Below are positions 29,601-37,081 of a stretch of 40,353 nt of DNA, in pieces; position 1 is the stretch's first letter; every line of letters starts with the position of its first letter. The position numbers and the translations under genes were made by a program. The DNA is from a virus. The stretch is from the IMG/VR virus record IMGVR_UViG_3300032069_000023, positions 1 to 40,353 of that record; one strand, given 5' to 3'. Below the pieces are notes generated by a model that was given only the letters and a program-made list of their open reading frames with translations, had not been told where the DNA came from and ran no database searches.

Positions 29601-32600
29601 TGGCATTCAGAGTCCCATTGAGCCACATATTTATCAAGACATCCGCCTTCTTTTCAAACAGCCAGTAGTTCTTTGTCGCAGCCGAGTAATTTGTATTTCC
29701 AGCCGTATAGTAGGTAAAATTATATGTGCCGTTCCCAAAGACGATGTTCAGGCTTACTGGGTTTGTCGTGCCTATCGAAGTCGTGTTGTTATATAAAGTG
29801 AATGTGATGGTCTGCCCGGCGAAGACTGATGCGGTGTAATTTCCAGTAGCGTTTATCGCGGCTGGATATGTGTAGCTCCTGTTGGTCTCAGTCCCGTTCA
29901 GGGTCAGGTTCATGAAATTGGACGTGGTTGTGTTCTGCGAGATGTAGACAATCGAAGAGTTGATTACTCCGGTCGCGTTGCACGTGAAGTTGTATCCCGC
30001 TGCTCCGTATCTTATCAGGCTGTTGTTGAAGGCTGTCGCCGAAGTATCATTCTTGTAGAGGTTGCATGTGGTTCCTAAGAAACTATAGCAGGTCACATTG
30101 GAAATCACTCCATATGTTGTGTTCCATGTCGTCATATCAAGTCTGCATCCTGGCGGGTTGGTTGTCGTGTATGTGAAGATTGATGATGCGTTCCAGTTCG
30201 ATGGAGACGCTGTGTCATTGACATATTCCCTCCATCCTACTACCTGTCCGGGAGGCGGAGCGGTTTTTGTCACATTCAACCATGTGCCTGCTCCGAAAGC
30301 CACTGCTGAATCATTAACCCATTGGTAACCGCCGCCGGAATAGTTCCAGAACCATGTATCGTTGTATCTCACCCCGCCCCCTATGTTCCCACCCACAAGA
30401 ATCATCCCGTCGATTACATAGGAATACCCGTATCCTACCCTATACGGCAAAACAGACGAGGAATTTGTGACGTTCTCCCACTTCATGGTCGCGTAATCAA
30501 AAAGCCAAGAATTGCTGGAATTCGCATTATAATCTATACTTGTGCAGTCCGAGTGCGAGCCCGAGCCCGTCAGGCACGATTGTCCGTATATCATCATGGT
30601 CTTGCCCAACTCCGGATTGAAGACCATCCCGGGCTCCTGAGTCCATTCTGGGTTTCCTGTCACCACACTTGTGAGATTAATCCAGGTGTTGTTGGAATAG
30701 TTGTATGCCCAAGTCTCGTTATAGAAATACCAAGTCGATGGGGTAGCGCTTAATGTATTTACGCCGCCAAAGAGAATTGTCATGTTGTTCTTGCTGTCGA
30801 AAGCCAGTCCCGGAGCATCATTGGAAACCGGCATGAGTGCTGGGTTCATATTCATCCAAGTCATGTTGCTGTAGTTGAAAGCGTAAGTTATTTGTCTAGT
30901 AGATACTCCATCAAACCCCCCCGATAGTATTGTGACATTGTTACGACTGTCAAAAGCGCAGCTGTGGTAATATCTTGCTGCTGGTGCCCCTGTCACAGTC
31001 AATACCCCCCAGGTGTTGTTTGTGATGTTATACTGCCATGTATCCGCCAAGTTTCCAGCCGAATATCCGCCAAACATTATCAAAATATCATACTGAGAAT
31101 CGTATACCAGACAATGTCCGTGTCTCGGTGCTGGGCAGGTTGCGCCGCACTTGACGGTTATCAGATTCCAAGTGTTGTTGATTGTTGAGAATGAGTATGT
31201 TGAATTGACATCTCCGACATCTGGAATAGAACCACCGAACTTCCACGAGACGTTCCTCTTGCTGTCAAAAATTACTGTCTTGCCGGCTAAGACACTGTAA
31301 TCAGAAATTGTGTTGTTTGTGATGTTCGTCCAGTTGTTCGCCACATTGGAGAGGCTCCCGTTCCAGCTGAAGATACCGACAGACAATCCTGTCGCATCAG
31401 TCCAATTTAAAGAATGATTTATAGCAGAATTTCCGAGAGTAGAGTTAGTCTGATTGAGAGACCATTTTGGAGGTGTTGTGTCTGTCTGTTCCCCTGGACC
31501 GAGCCTTGTCATGTTGTTTATACCTTCATACCACATGTTAAGTTCTTCTGTTGAGGTTAAGGTCCTGTTGTAGATTCTGAGTTCATCAATCAAGCCGTTA
31601 ATTCTCCCAGCGCTTCCACCATCAGAACCGATATAAATGGTGCTCGTTTGCGCTGCCATGGCAGGAGCCATAGCAACTGAATTTGAATATATTCCATTGA
31701 TATATCCCACGACATGGGTAGCATTCCTCACACAGGAAATCAGAGTCCAAGTATTGATAGGTATGGATGTCCCAGTTGTGAATTCATAAGCGTTCGTTCC
31801 ATCTCCCCAGAGGCATCTCAAGGAATCGGTAGAAGAAACACTCATATAATATGCCTGGCAAGGAGCATTCCAGTTACTAATTACATTTTCATCGCCACCT
31901 GTATCTGACAGCCTGTAAATCCATGCTGAGACAGATGTGATAACTGGATTCAATCCAGCATTGTTGGTCACGGTAACACCGGCAGAAGTGGCAGTTTTCT
32001 GTAGAGCTATTCCAAATCTTCCAGAAGTATTAAAACTCGCTCCTGCTTGCAATGTTCCAGTATTGCTATTGCCAGAGCTATCAGAGGCATTTGTTCCTGA
32101 GCCCTCGCCAAAATGCCAGACTGCTCTGGTGTCATTCCCCCAGACAACAGTAGGAGAATTGCCCGTCCTGTTTGTCTCGTTCTCCCAGAATTTCTCATTG
32201 GTAGTGTTTGCTATTGCTATCAATCCAGTGGCGCATCCAGAGACGCTACAATAGACATAGCTCTCGTTGTTCTGCCTCGTCCAGTAGACATCTCTTCCGC
32301 CAATCTTATAAGTGTCATTAGCGGCAATAACCATCTCCGAGGTCGTGTTCACGATTATCGGGTATCTGACCGAATAGGTGGCGTCCCACCATGGATCGAG
32401 AATGAAGTCCACGTCAGCTATGTTCAGCCCGAACTTCCAGTAGATTCTTCTCGTCCCGAGCTGCGGAGGATATTTGACCCTGATTATGAACTTTCTGACT
32501 TGATTCTTAGAAAATGGGGCTGTGCTTATGTCCTGCTCGACTTCCTCTGTGTTTTTCACCAGATGCCATCCCGTTATCTGGACCGAGCAGTTTGCTATCG

Positions 32601-33561
32601 TAGTCCCGTTCGGGGCGGTGTAAGGATTGCAGACGTCCCCCCACTCAGCAATGTTGCTCACGCTCGTCTTCTGGACAATCTCCTTCACTTCCACGGAATC
32701 TATATTCGTCCCAACAACGTTCGAGATGAATGACTTCAGCAAACTCTCGTTCTTGTAATCATAACTTATCTTGCAGGTCCATTTCAACGCAGGCCATGTC
32801 CTCCACAGTTCAGCCTGCCCTGTCAGGAGATACGTGCCGTTCGGGAACTTCTGAGAGAGCTCCTCTATTACTTTGCAGTCCCCCAGACTGGTGCCGTTGA
32901 TATGCCTGTAGTCTGTGGTGCCCTTGCCCCATTCGCTGCTGCTCTCGTTTATCGCATCGCATTGGTAATAGCACCCTGACTTCTCCGTGGAGACTTTGGT
33001 TAATGGTATCTTGAAAGTCGTCGAGTCTCTTATCTCCAGAATCGCGTAGCTCTCTGTCAGGCCAGCAGAAGATTCCTTCAGAGTTACAAAATCTGTGGTC
33101 GAATATCCCTCGAAGACTGGGTCGTAGTCGTTTATCAGTCCTGTCTTCAGGCCCCACTTCACAGTCTTGTCTATAGGCTTCTCGACAACAACCTTGAATT
33201 CATACTTGGTCTCGTTCTTCAGGCAGGTTCCGGCCTTGAAATTATAAATCTTCCATCTGGCAGGATTGTCCGCCCTGTATCTCATATCGGCCTTGTAGAC
33301 AGTTAGATTGATTCCGTTGGTGTCATTAAGATATAATTGGAAGGTGCTTCCGAAGCAGAGATTCCAGTCCGTCAGAGAGATGTTGAAATAGGCAATGCAT
33401 GGCTCCTCTGAATTTCCCGCGCATTTAATAATCTTCTCGCCCAATTCGACTGTTATCCCGTAGTTTGTCAGAGTCGCCAGAAATGCAAGAAAAGCTATTA
33501 ATCCTGTTCCACCATAGACGAATAATTTTTTCGTCTTGCTCATTGCTCTCTTGGTTGTCAT
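26620..33561 (-). CDS. Giant adhesin-like tail fibre with host-type surface domains
   Basis: The 2313-residue protein has an N-terminal membrane segment (about 13-32, LFVYGGTGLIAFLAFLATLT) and a cysteine-containing region up to about 390. A DUF2341-like domain (about 398-455, YSVRYPIIVNTTSE), a LamG/concanavalin domain (about 470-685, WHFGEGSGTNASDSSGNSNT) and Kelch repeats (about 790-1080, GHCLVYDSQYDILIMFGGYS) follow. Next come four tandem Ig-like repeats about 92 residues apart (starting near 1216, 1309, 1400, 1495), a Cys- and aromatic-rich segment (about 1660-1940) and a DNRLRE-like beta domain (about 2050-2190). Sequons are abundant. Between the probable distal-tail and hub genes, it is the probable receptor-binding or glycan-binding fibre. 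An alternative is a host-surface protein. Confidence 0.75.
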   Translation of the reverse strand: MTTKRAMSKTKKLFVYGGTGLIAFLAFLATLTNYGITVELGEKIIKCAGNSEEPCIAYFNISLTDWNLCFGSTFQLYLNDTNGINLTVYKADMRYRADNPARWKIYNFKAGTCLKNETKYEFKVVVEKPIDKTVKWGLKTGLINDYDPVFEGYSTTDFVTLKESSAGLTESYAILEIRDSTTFKIPLTKVSTEKSGCYYQCDAINESSSEWGKGTTDYRHINGTSLGDCKVIEELSQKFPNGTYLLTGQAELWRTWPALKWTCKISYDYKNESLLKSFISNVVGTNIDSVEVKEIVQKTSVSNIAEWGDVCNPYTAPNGTTIANCSVQITGWHLVKNTEEVEQDISTAPFSKNQVRKFIIRVKYPPQLGTRRIYWKFGLNIADVDFILDPWWDATYSVRYPIIVNTTSEMVIAANDTYKIGGRDVYWTRQNNESYVYCSVSGCATGLIAIANTTNEKFWENETNRTGNSPTVVWGNDTRAVWHFGEGSGTNASDSSGNSNTGTLQAGASFNTSGRFGIALQKTATSAGVTVTNNAGLNPVITSVSAWIYRLSDTGGDENVISNWNAPCQAYYMSVSSTDSLRCLWGDGTNAYEFTTGTSIPINTWTLISCVRNATHVVGYINGIYSNSVAMAPAMAAQTSTIYIGSDGGSAGRINGLIDELRIYNRTLTSTEELNMWYEGINNMTRLGPGEQTDTTPPKWSLNQTNSTLGNSAINHSLNWTDATGLSVGIFSWNGSLSNVANNWTNITNNTISDYSVLAGKTVIFDSKRNVSWKFGGSIPDVGDVNSTYSFSTINNTWNLITVKCGATCPAPRHGHCLVYDSQYDILIMFGGYSAGNLADTWQYNITNNTWGVLTVTGAPAARYYHSCAFDSRNNVTILSGGFDGVSTRQITYAFNYSNMTWMNMNPALMPVSNDAPGLAFDSKNNMTILFGGVNTLSATPSTWYFYNETWAYNYSNNTWINLTSVVTGNPEWTQEPGMVFNPELGKTMMIYGQSCLTGSGSHSDCTSIDYNANSSNSWLFDYATMKWENVTNSSSVLPYRVGYGYSYVIDGMILVGGNIGGGVRYNDTWFWNYSGGGYQWVNDSAVAFGAGTWLNVTKTAPPPGQVVGWREYVNDTASPSNWNASSIFTYTTTNPPGCRLDMTTWNTTYGVISNVTCYSFLGTTCNLYKNDTSATAFNNSLIRYGAAGYNFTCNATGVINSSIVYISQNTTTSNFMNLTLNGTETNRSYTYPAAINATGNYTASVFAGQTITFTLYNNTTSIGTTNPVSLNIVFGNGTYNFTYYTAGNTNYSAATKNYWLFEKKADVLINMWLNGTLNANKATVYPAAENATCLINTTGLWLNITRNGTYVGTYSTTRGEYNTQLAAQDYNFTCNFTSTANYSATSRTEFFTVNRGDVSLHLALNATESNKSYTYPGAVNGTGWKNGTSFSDYNISLWRDGVIKASSLTALSVSENILLGNASYNYTLTFSSVNYSATNISIDRFALVNKGTTTIYLALNGTQGNKNYIINQTINATAWKTVNYGNLSLYRNGTIFNTSLTLNQIENMTNASILQAFNYTATLNHENYTASQVERTVLILNTSFLVKMPEWKGYPIENTTTDSNDSSTVWTNSSNLISGGYKIGAQTITETENNNSQSAWNETFTGSQNNTFYVEIPNTATIIDAKLNLSGFPAQNKVDFFDTFDTNTYLDGTNYCNITNGEIKINRVLFDRENQTHEECGAWVGYQNIEFQQSFKAQGKYLTNVTIYLGTNLQYTSKIIAIRSSLGGSNLAEADLPYCSNNCSMPWTWNLSSPLELTPGNTYYVALIFDYGEALNICGAGYREGYGDTTDYYTDGDCWVCWDQYANCAGYGWTKCWEQLATLPRDLYFLNTYYDYYSSAYINSQAIDTSTSSYYFTANITNVTSNVPTGTSISYYLSSNGGSTWEATTPGTLKVFSNVGQSLKWRAILSSDTTRTLTPTIYNITINVSQGNYSISPYLDVSSDGDIWEWNHTGEFNSTYSPNRTANFSSEIQTYLTTCSNPCQVPFILHSDTAGIIQLDAINITYILPSSIIYAPSRYSWYKFDISNLPYFDNATLNLYQQPIVSTSQGGENCNATKPCVTYLHYSTNQTWSGISWATQPSYDSYTIVKKNFTSSEGWGLWDITSHLYSVLKNATFLLRIPQLNIWPKAMNFTSSWNSTYKPYVLASVTKYLINESSCTPSNTSCYQNGTFTPKGQTSSQWIWNITNIGNSNINVSAYWNATLPACMSHFLSTNSTLETSVDFNVSNTTNIMVKQNLGINANQTFWGFFYLSNCTAGVTTNATLGFSSTVE

Positions 33562-34074
33562 CTACCTATCAGCCCCTTTCTGCATGGTTATGGTGAAGCC
33601 CAATCTCATCTCACCTTCCTTCATTATCGTGGTCTCGTCCGAGCCGACCTCGGTCGATTCGTCTGTGAACTGCATGGAAATTATCTGCACTGTCTCCGCG
33701 TTTGAATTGTTCCTGTGCTTGAATGTGACGCTTCCTCCATGCTCTGCCATCGCTATCAGAAGATTCTTCTTGTTGACAGCTGTGGCAGCTGTGGAAGGAG
33801 AGACACCAGTGAGATTTCCAGAATCATTCGTCAGAATTCCTGTCACAATAATTGTCCATTTAATCTGCTTCAGATCAACTATTATACTTGAGGATGCATA
33901 GTTCGGCCAGTTCAACCTGCTTCTCGGCCTCTGGATGTTAGCAGCATATTTCTTCTCTATGTTCTCTTCTACCTTCGTCACTTCGGAATCCAAACTCAGC
34001 TGAATATTGGTTCCACTAAATCCGAACGCATTCCCGTTTGTTGTCAATGTCTTTTGGATATAATATATTACCAT
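33562..34074 (-). CDS. Probable distal tail / baseplate protein
   Basis: The 170-residue protein starts in an ATGA overlap with the tape measure stop. Beta-rich sequence (NAFGFSGTNIQLSLDSEVTK, IKWTIIVTGILTNDSG) and a late VQIISMQFTDESTEVGSDET plus GEMRLGFTITMQ give the profile of small baseplate proteins encoded after the tape measure. No catalytic motif. Position is the main evidence. Confidence 0.6.
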   Translation of the reverse strand: MVIYYIQKTLTTNGNAFGFSGTNIQLSLDSEVTKVEENIEKKYAANIQRPRSRLNWPNYASSSIIVDLKQIKWTIIVTGILTNDSGNLTGVSPSTAATAVNKKNLLIAMAEHGGSVTFKHRNNSNAETVQIISMQFTDESTEVGSDETTIMKEGEMRLGFTITMQKGADR

Positions 34075-35468
34075 CAGTATCTCACCCTCGCCAGTTCAAA
34101 TGCGAATTTCTCGGCAATCTCCCTCGCTATCACATCCACATTTCCTCCGATGGATGCTGTATTGATTGTCACGTTTATCCCTCCTATGCTTCCAATCCTG
34201 TCCAAAGGAATTACTGCTTCAGGTCCTCTTTCACCAAGCAGAGCTGTCATAGGCCTTCTTATCAATCCTCCCTCAGCAAGTCCGAGCGCTCTTCGTGCAT
34301 CTGTGACGGTTGCGTATTTGCCTGTCATCATCGCCGCGCTAATCAAATCACCTTGCTGGCTTGAAGCCAATGATGTTGTCATTGGTGTGCTTGTTATGGT
34401 GGTTGTTGTGGTTGTCCCTCCGAAGGGATTTATTTCAGGTTTTCCAAATGTCCCGCTTGGAACTGGCGTGACGCCTGTCATCAAATCCTTGCATTCCTTC
34501 ACCTTGGCCTCTAATTCTTTCTTCTTGGAATCCATCCCTGAAATCATGTTTGCAATGAAACCAGTTCCAAGGGCAGTTCCGATTGTTCCTGTATCTGTGG
34601 ATAAAGTTGTGAGGTCTGTCTTTATTGTGGAAGTAGCGGTTGATACAGAACTGCTCCAGCTTCCTGTGTAAGTCGTAATTTTATTGGTTGTTTCAGAAAA
34701 TTTATCAGTTGTTTCAGAAAGAGCTTCTCTTACATCTGGAAGATTTTCATCTTTTATCAATCCAAGTTTTTTGGCAAATTGTGTCAAGGAGTCACTTGTC
34801 AAGATCCCAACTGCCTGTCCAAGCCCACTAAAAGTAGTCATTGTTCTGCCAGATTCGGTTGACAATGCGGCTAATCCTGTTCCAGTTCCCAATACAACAC
34901 CAGCCAATGCCCCAAGATTCCTGCCGATAAGAGGAATGGCTTCTCCTAATGCTGCTCCAGTCTGGGCTGCCTGTGCTGTATAACTGACTAAATCAGCAAG
35001 CTGATTGGTTAAAAGAAGCGCGTCTCCTTCTGCCTTTTTCTGGGCATCAGACTGCGCATCCCATTCGTCTCCCAATGCTATGACATTGTCAAGCTGGTCC
35101 AATGCAGTAGGAAGATATTTGAGGGCCAAAAATTGCTGATAGAGTTCGGTCGCTCCTACCATATCCAAGGCAGGATCCAATAAGGATTTCATCGCCTTCC
35201 CCACGGCTTGGAAGCCGAACATCAACGGAAGGGTTATAGACAATGCCCCCAACATCGAACTTTTGAGATTCTTGCCAAGAAGTTTGATTTGCTTGTCATA
35301 CATAGCCCAGCCACTACTTGCTGTTCTTATCATTTTTTTAGTGACTTTCTGATATTCTCCTCCCTTCTTTTCTAGGGTTTCCAGCCATTTCTCAGTCTTC
35401 CTTTTCTGGCCTTCCCCTATGATTTCCCATTTTTCCCTTATCACCAAGTCTTGATATAGTGTTGGCAT
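34074..35468 (-). CDS. Tail tape measure protein
   Basis: The 464-residue protein has helical N- and central regions and hydrophobic stretches (MLGALSITLPLMFGFQAVGK; LGALAGVVLGTGTG). A Thr-rich linker follows, then the family-typical C-terminus GGLIRRPMTALLGERGPEAV, then IPLDRIG. It sets tail length. At about 0.15 nm per residue it predicts a tail near 70 nm, shorter than many siphoviruses. The start follows AGGAGAAAATAAA and lies 1 nt after the chaperone extension stop. Confidence 0.85.
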   Translation of the reverse strand: MPTLYQDLVIREKWEIIGEGQKRKTEKWLETLEKKGGEYQKVTKKMIRTASSGWAMYDKQIKLLGKNLKSSMLGALSITLPLMFGFQAVGKAMKSLLDPALDMVGATELYQQFLALKYLPTALDQLDNVIALGDEWDAQSDAQKKAEGDALLLTNQLADLVSYTAQAAQTGAALGEAIPLIGRNLGALAGVVLGTGTGLAALSTESGRTMTTFSGLGQAVGILTSDSLTQFAKKLGLIKDENLPDVREALSETTDKFSETTNKITTYTGSWSSSVSTATSTIKTDLTTLSTDTGTIGTALGTGFIANMISGMDSKKKELEAKVKECKDLMTGVTPVPSGTFGKPEINPFGGTTTTTTITSTPMTTSLASSQQGDLISAAMMTGKYATVTDARRALGLAEGGLIRRPMTALLGERGPEAVIPLDRIGSIGGINVTINTASIGGNVDVIAREIAEKFAFELARVRY

Positions 35469-35469
35469 T

Positions 35470-35640
35470 TTATTTTCTCCTGATTTTGAGTCTTCTCATC
35501 TGCTTTGTTTGCTCTTTCCAATCGTTTTCCATCTCGTCTAACAAATCCAGCACAGTCGGAATTGGCAGTTTTTTGAACTCCTCGAATGGAATCCAGCCGT
35601 ATTCCTTCATAAATCTATGATGGAGTATTATCAGTTCATT
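35470..35640 (-). CDS. Tail-assembly chaperone frameshift extension (T-like)
   Basis: This frame has no credible start of its own; it stays open upstream to 35730, overlapping the chaperone by 95 nt in the +1 frame. After the chaperone's stop it encodes about 55 residues (ELIILHHRFMKEYGWIPFEE, then FKKLPIPTVLDLLDEMEND) ending 1 nt before the tape measure start. The arrangement equals lambda G/GT. Product: a G-T fusion of about 187 residues. An internal start at ATG 35607 is the alternative. Confidence 0.6.
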   Translation of the reverse strand, partial: NELIILHHRFMKEYGWIPFEEFKKLPIPTVLDLLDEMENDWKEQTKQMRRLKIRRK

Positions 35641-35647
35641 TCTCCTC
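35636..35647 (-). promoter_or_regulatory. Probable +1 programmed frameshift site
   Basis: GAGGAGAAATGA resembles the bacterial RF2 (prfB) site: an internal Shine-Dalgarno-like sequence, one slippery codon, then UGA. Slippage of tRNA-Lys from AAA to AAU moves reading to GAA CUG in the extension frame. A -2 shift would give the same frame. Confidence 0.5.
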
Positions 35648-36034
35648 TTTGTTAAGTTTTCTAATCTTATCAAGCTTCTCTTCCACCTTTGCTGTCTTAC
35701 TACCAAACCTGTTGACTTCGAACACACCATTCAATAGCGTGAAAAAATGCTTTTTTGTGATGCCTTTTAGAACATCTTCTGAGATTTCTGGATAAGACAT
35801 CTTCAATGTCTCCAGAATGAGTTTGCTTGCGACTTCAGTCCCTTTCACGATATTCTCCTGTTTTCCATTAGCCATTTCAATTGATACATTGCTTGCAAAT
35901 AATAGGTCTCCTATGTATTCCATTCCCAGAGGTTTGAGCAATATCTTGTCCTTGTTTCCTTCATCGTCTACTATTTCAACTTCTATTGGTTTGGCCAAGT
36001 GCCTTTCCCATCTCTTCAATTCAATTTCGTCCAT
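35636..36034 (-). CDS. Tail-assembly chaperone (G-like)
   Basis: The 132-residue protein starts MDEIELKRWERHLAKPIEVE and includes LLKPLGMEYIGDLLFASN and ETLKMSYPEISEDVLKGITK, typical of chaperones that bind the tape measure during tail assembly. A strong AAAGGAGGAAGAG site precedes the ATG. Its 3' end reads GAGGAG AAA TGA, a Shine-Dalgarno-like sequence directly before a slip-prone Lys codon and stop. That is the likely frameshift site into the T-like extension. Confidence 0.75.
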   Translation of the reverse strand: MDEIELKRWERHLAKPIEVEIVDDEGNKDKILLKPLGMEYIGDLLFASNVSIEMANGKQENIVKGTEVASKLILETLKMSYPEISEDVLKGITKKHFFTLLNGVFEVNRFGSKTAKVEEKLDKIRKLNKEEK

Positions 36035-36410
36035 TTTCTCTTCCTCCTTTTCTTAATTTCTTCCCTGAAAGTAAAGTTATTTCCTTTACTTCCTCGGGTT
36101 TCTTGTTCTCCAGAGCTATAATCCTCTCCTCTAAAACAGACAAAACATTTAACATTCCTGACATGTCTATCATGCTCTTCAGCGCCATTCCATAATCCGA
36201 GCAGAACTCCTTGTCCGCATACTCCTTGAAAGCCAAGAAAGTATTCGAAGGGATTCTCTTGATGAAGAGATTGGCCCATTCAAACCCGCAGTTCGAGCAT
36301 TTGAATATGCCATTCTCTCCTTTCTCCACTAAGTTGTCGCACTTGAAGCATCTTTCGCTCTTGTGATAGTTTATTATTTCTTTGGCCTGTTCTAACATTT
36401 CATCATCCAA
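36021..36410 (-). CDS. Zinc-ribbon protein of the tail module
   Basis: A zinc ribbon RCFKCDNLVEKGENGIFKCS, then NCGFEW (about 20-45), is followed by a helical region (SNTFLAFKEYADKEFCSDYG, LSVLEERIIALENK) and a basic tail. The open frame begins at TTG 36410; ATG 36398 with GGATGA upstream is an alternative start. It overlaps the chaperone start by 14 nt. It may be an assembly factor or an unrelated passenger; this is unresolved. Confidence 0.6.
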   Translation of the reverse strand: MDDEMLEQAKEIINYHKSERCFKCDNLVEKGENGIFKCSNCGFEWANLFIKRIPSNTFLAFKEYADKEFCSDYGMALKSMIDMSGMLNVLSVLEERIIALENKKPEEVKEITLLSGKKLRKGGRENGRN

Positions 36411-36606
36411 ATATATTTTTATCTATATGCCTGTCCACGAACATCCCGCAATAAGTGCAGACTTCCCTGCCCGGAGGCAAAACCATCCTTCTGACCTCGT
36501 CTCTGCTCAATAGTCTCTTCTCTCTCGGACACCAAGCATAGATTCCTCCTCTTATGGTTTCCCTCATCTTCCTCTGCGGGAATCTCTCCCTCCCTGTGAT
36601 TATCAT
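36403..36606 (-). CDS. 67-residue zinc-ribbon protein
   Basis: The start overlaps the upstream stop (ATGA). A basic N-terminus (GRERFPQRKMRETIRGG) leads to AWCPREKRLLSRDEVRRMVL and VCTYCGMFVDRH, a Cys/His set for one zinc. Function unknown. Third of four successive zinc-ribbon genes. Confidence 0.55.
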   Translation of the reverse strand: MIITGRERFPQRKMRETIRGGIYAWCPREKRLLSRDEVRRMVLPPGREVCTYCGMFVDRHIDKNIFG

Positions 36607-36884
36607 AATTTCACCATATTATGTGCCTTACAAAATTCATTTTTACAATCAATATAACCATAATTTTCAAATTCTTTTTTATTCATTTCAAGAGGACATT
36701 GACAATGCCAGCAATATTTGTTTTGAATAGCATTTTTAATTGTTGCAAAATTTCTATTACGGAAAAATGTCGCTTTTCCTTGTCTTATCCAACCAAGTTC
36801 TAATAAGGTATTGCAAACTAAACAATTCCATATTCCCATGATATCTTCAATGTCCATTTTGCATTTCGGGCAATGTTTTTTCAT
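36603..36884 (-). CDS. 93-residue double zinc-ribbon protein
   Basis: The start is ATG 36884, overlapping the previous stop (TAATG); the frame is open further upstream, but there it only shadows the 37081 gene. HCPKCKMDIEDIMGIWNCLV, then CN, and CWHCQCPLEM with a later CKNEFCKAH form two Cys-rich units. The gene is much more AT-rich than its neighbours, suggesting recent acquisition. Confidence 0.6.
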   Translation of the reverse strand: MKKHCPKCKMDIEDIMGIWNCLVCNTLLELGWIRQGKATFFRNRNFATIKNAIQNKYCWHCQCPLEMNKKEFENYGYIDCKNEFCKAHNMVKL

Positions 36885-37081
36885 TATCGATTCCTCAATA
36901 TCCTGTAGTTGAATCCAGCCGACTGGATTACCAATTTGCAATTGTAGCATTCCAGCAGTCCTTCTGGCAATACGAAACACTGCCCCCCGCATCTTGGACA
37001 GCTTCTTACTGGAATTTTCAAAGTCCTCTCTGGCCAAGATGGAATTATTTTTGGACGTTTGGGTAAGTCCTGTGAGCCCAT
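36884..37081 (-). CDS. 65-residue zinc-ribbon protein
   Basis: The start overlaps the glycosyltransferase stop (TAATG). Residues 28-48 are SCPRCGGQCFVLPEGLLECY, then NC, a ribbon with two C-x2-C knuckles. The N-terminus is basic and Pro-rich (LPKRPKIIPSWPERTLK). G+C-rich codons distinguish it from the following AT-rich ribbon gene. Confidence 0.6.
   Translation of the reverse strand: MGSQDLPKRPKIIPSWPERTLKIPVRSCPRCGGQCFVLPEGLLECYNCKLVIQSAGFNYRILRNR

Noticed and set aside
32113-32733. 206-residue plus-strand frame inside the giant fibre gene
   Set aside because: It is antisense to a clearly coding frame with LamG and DUF2341 domains and shows no motif.
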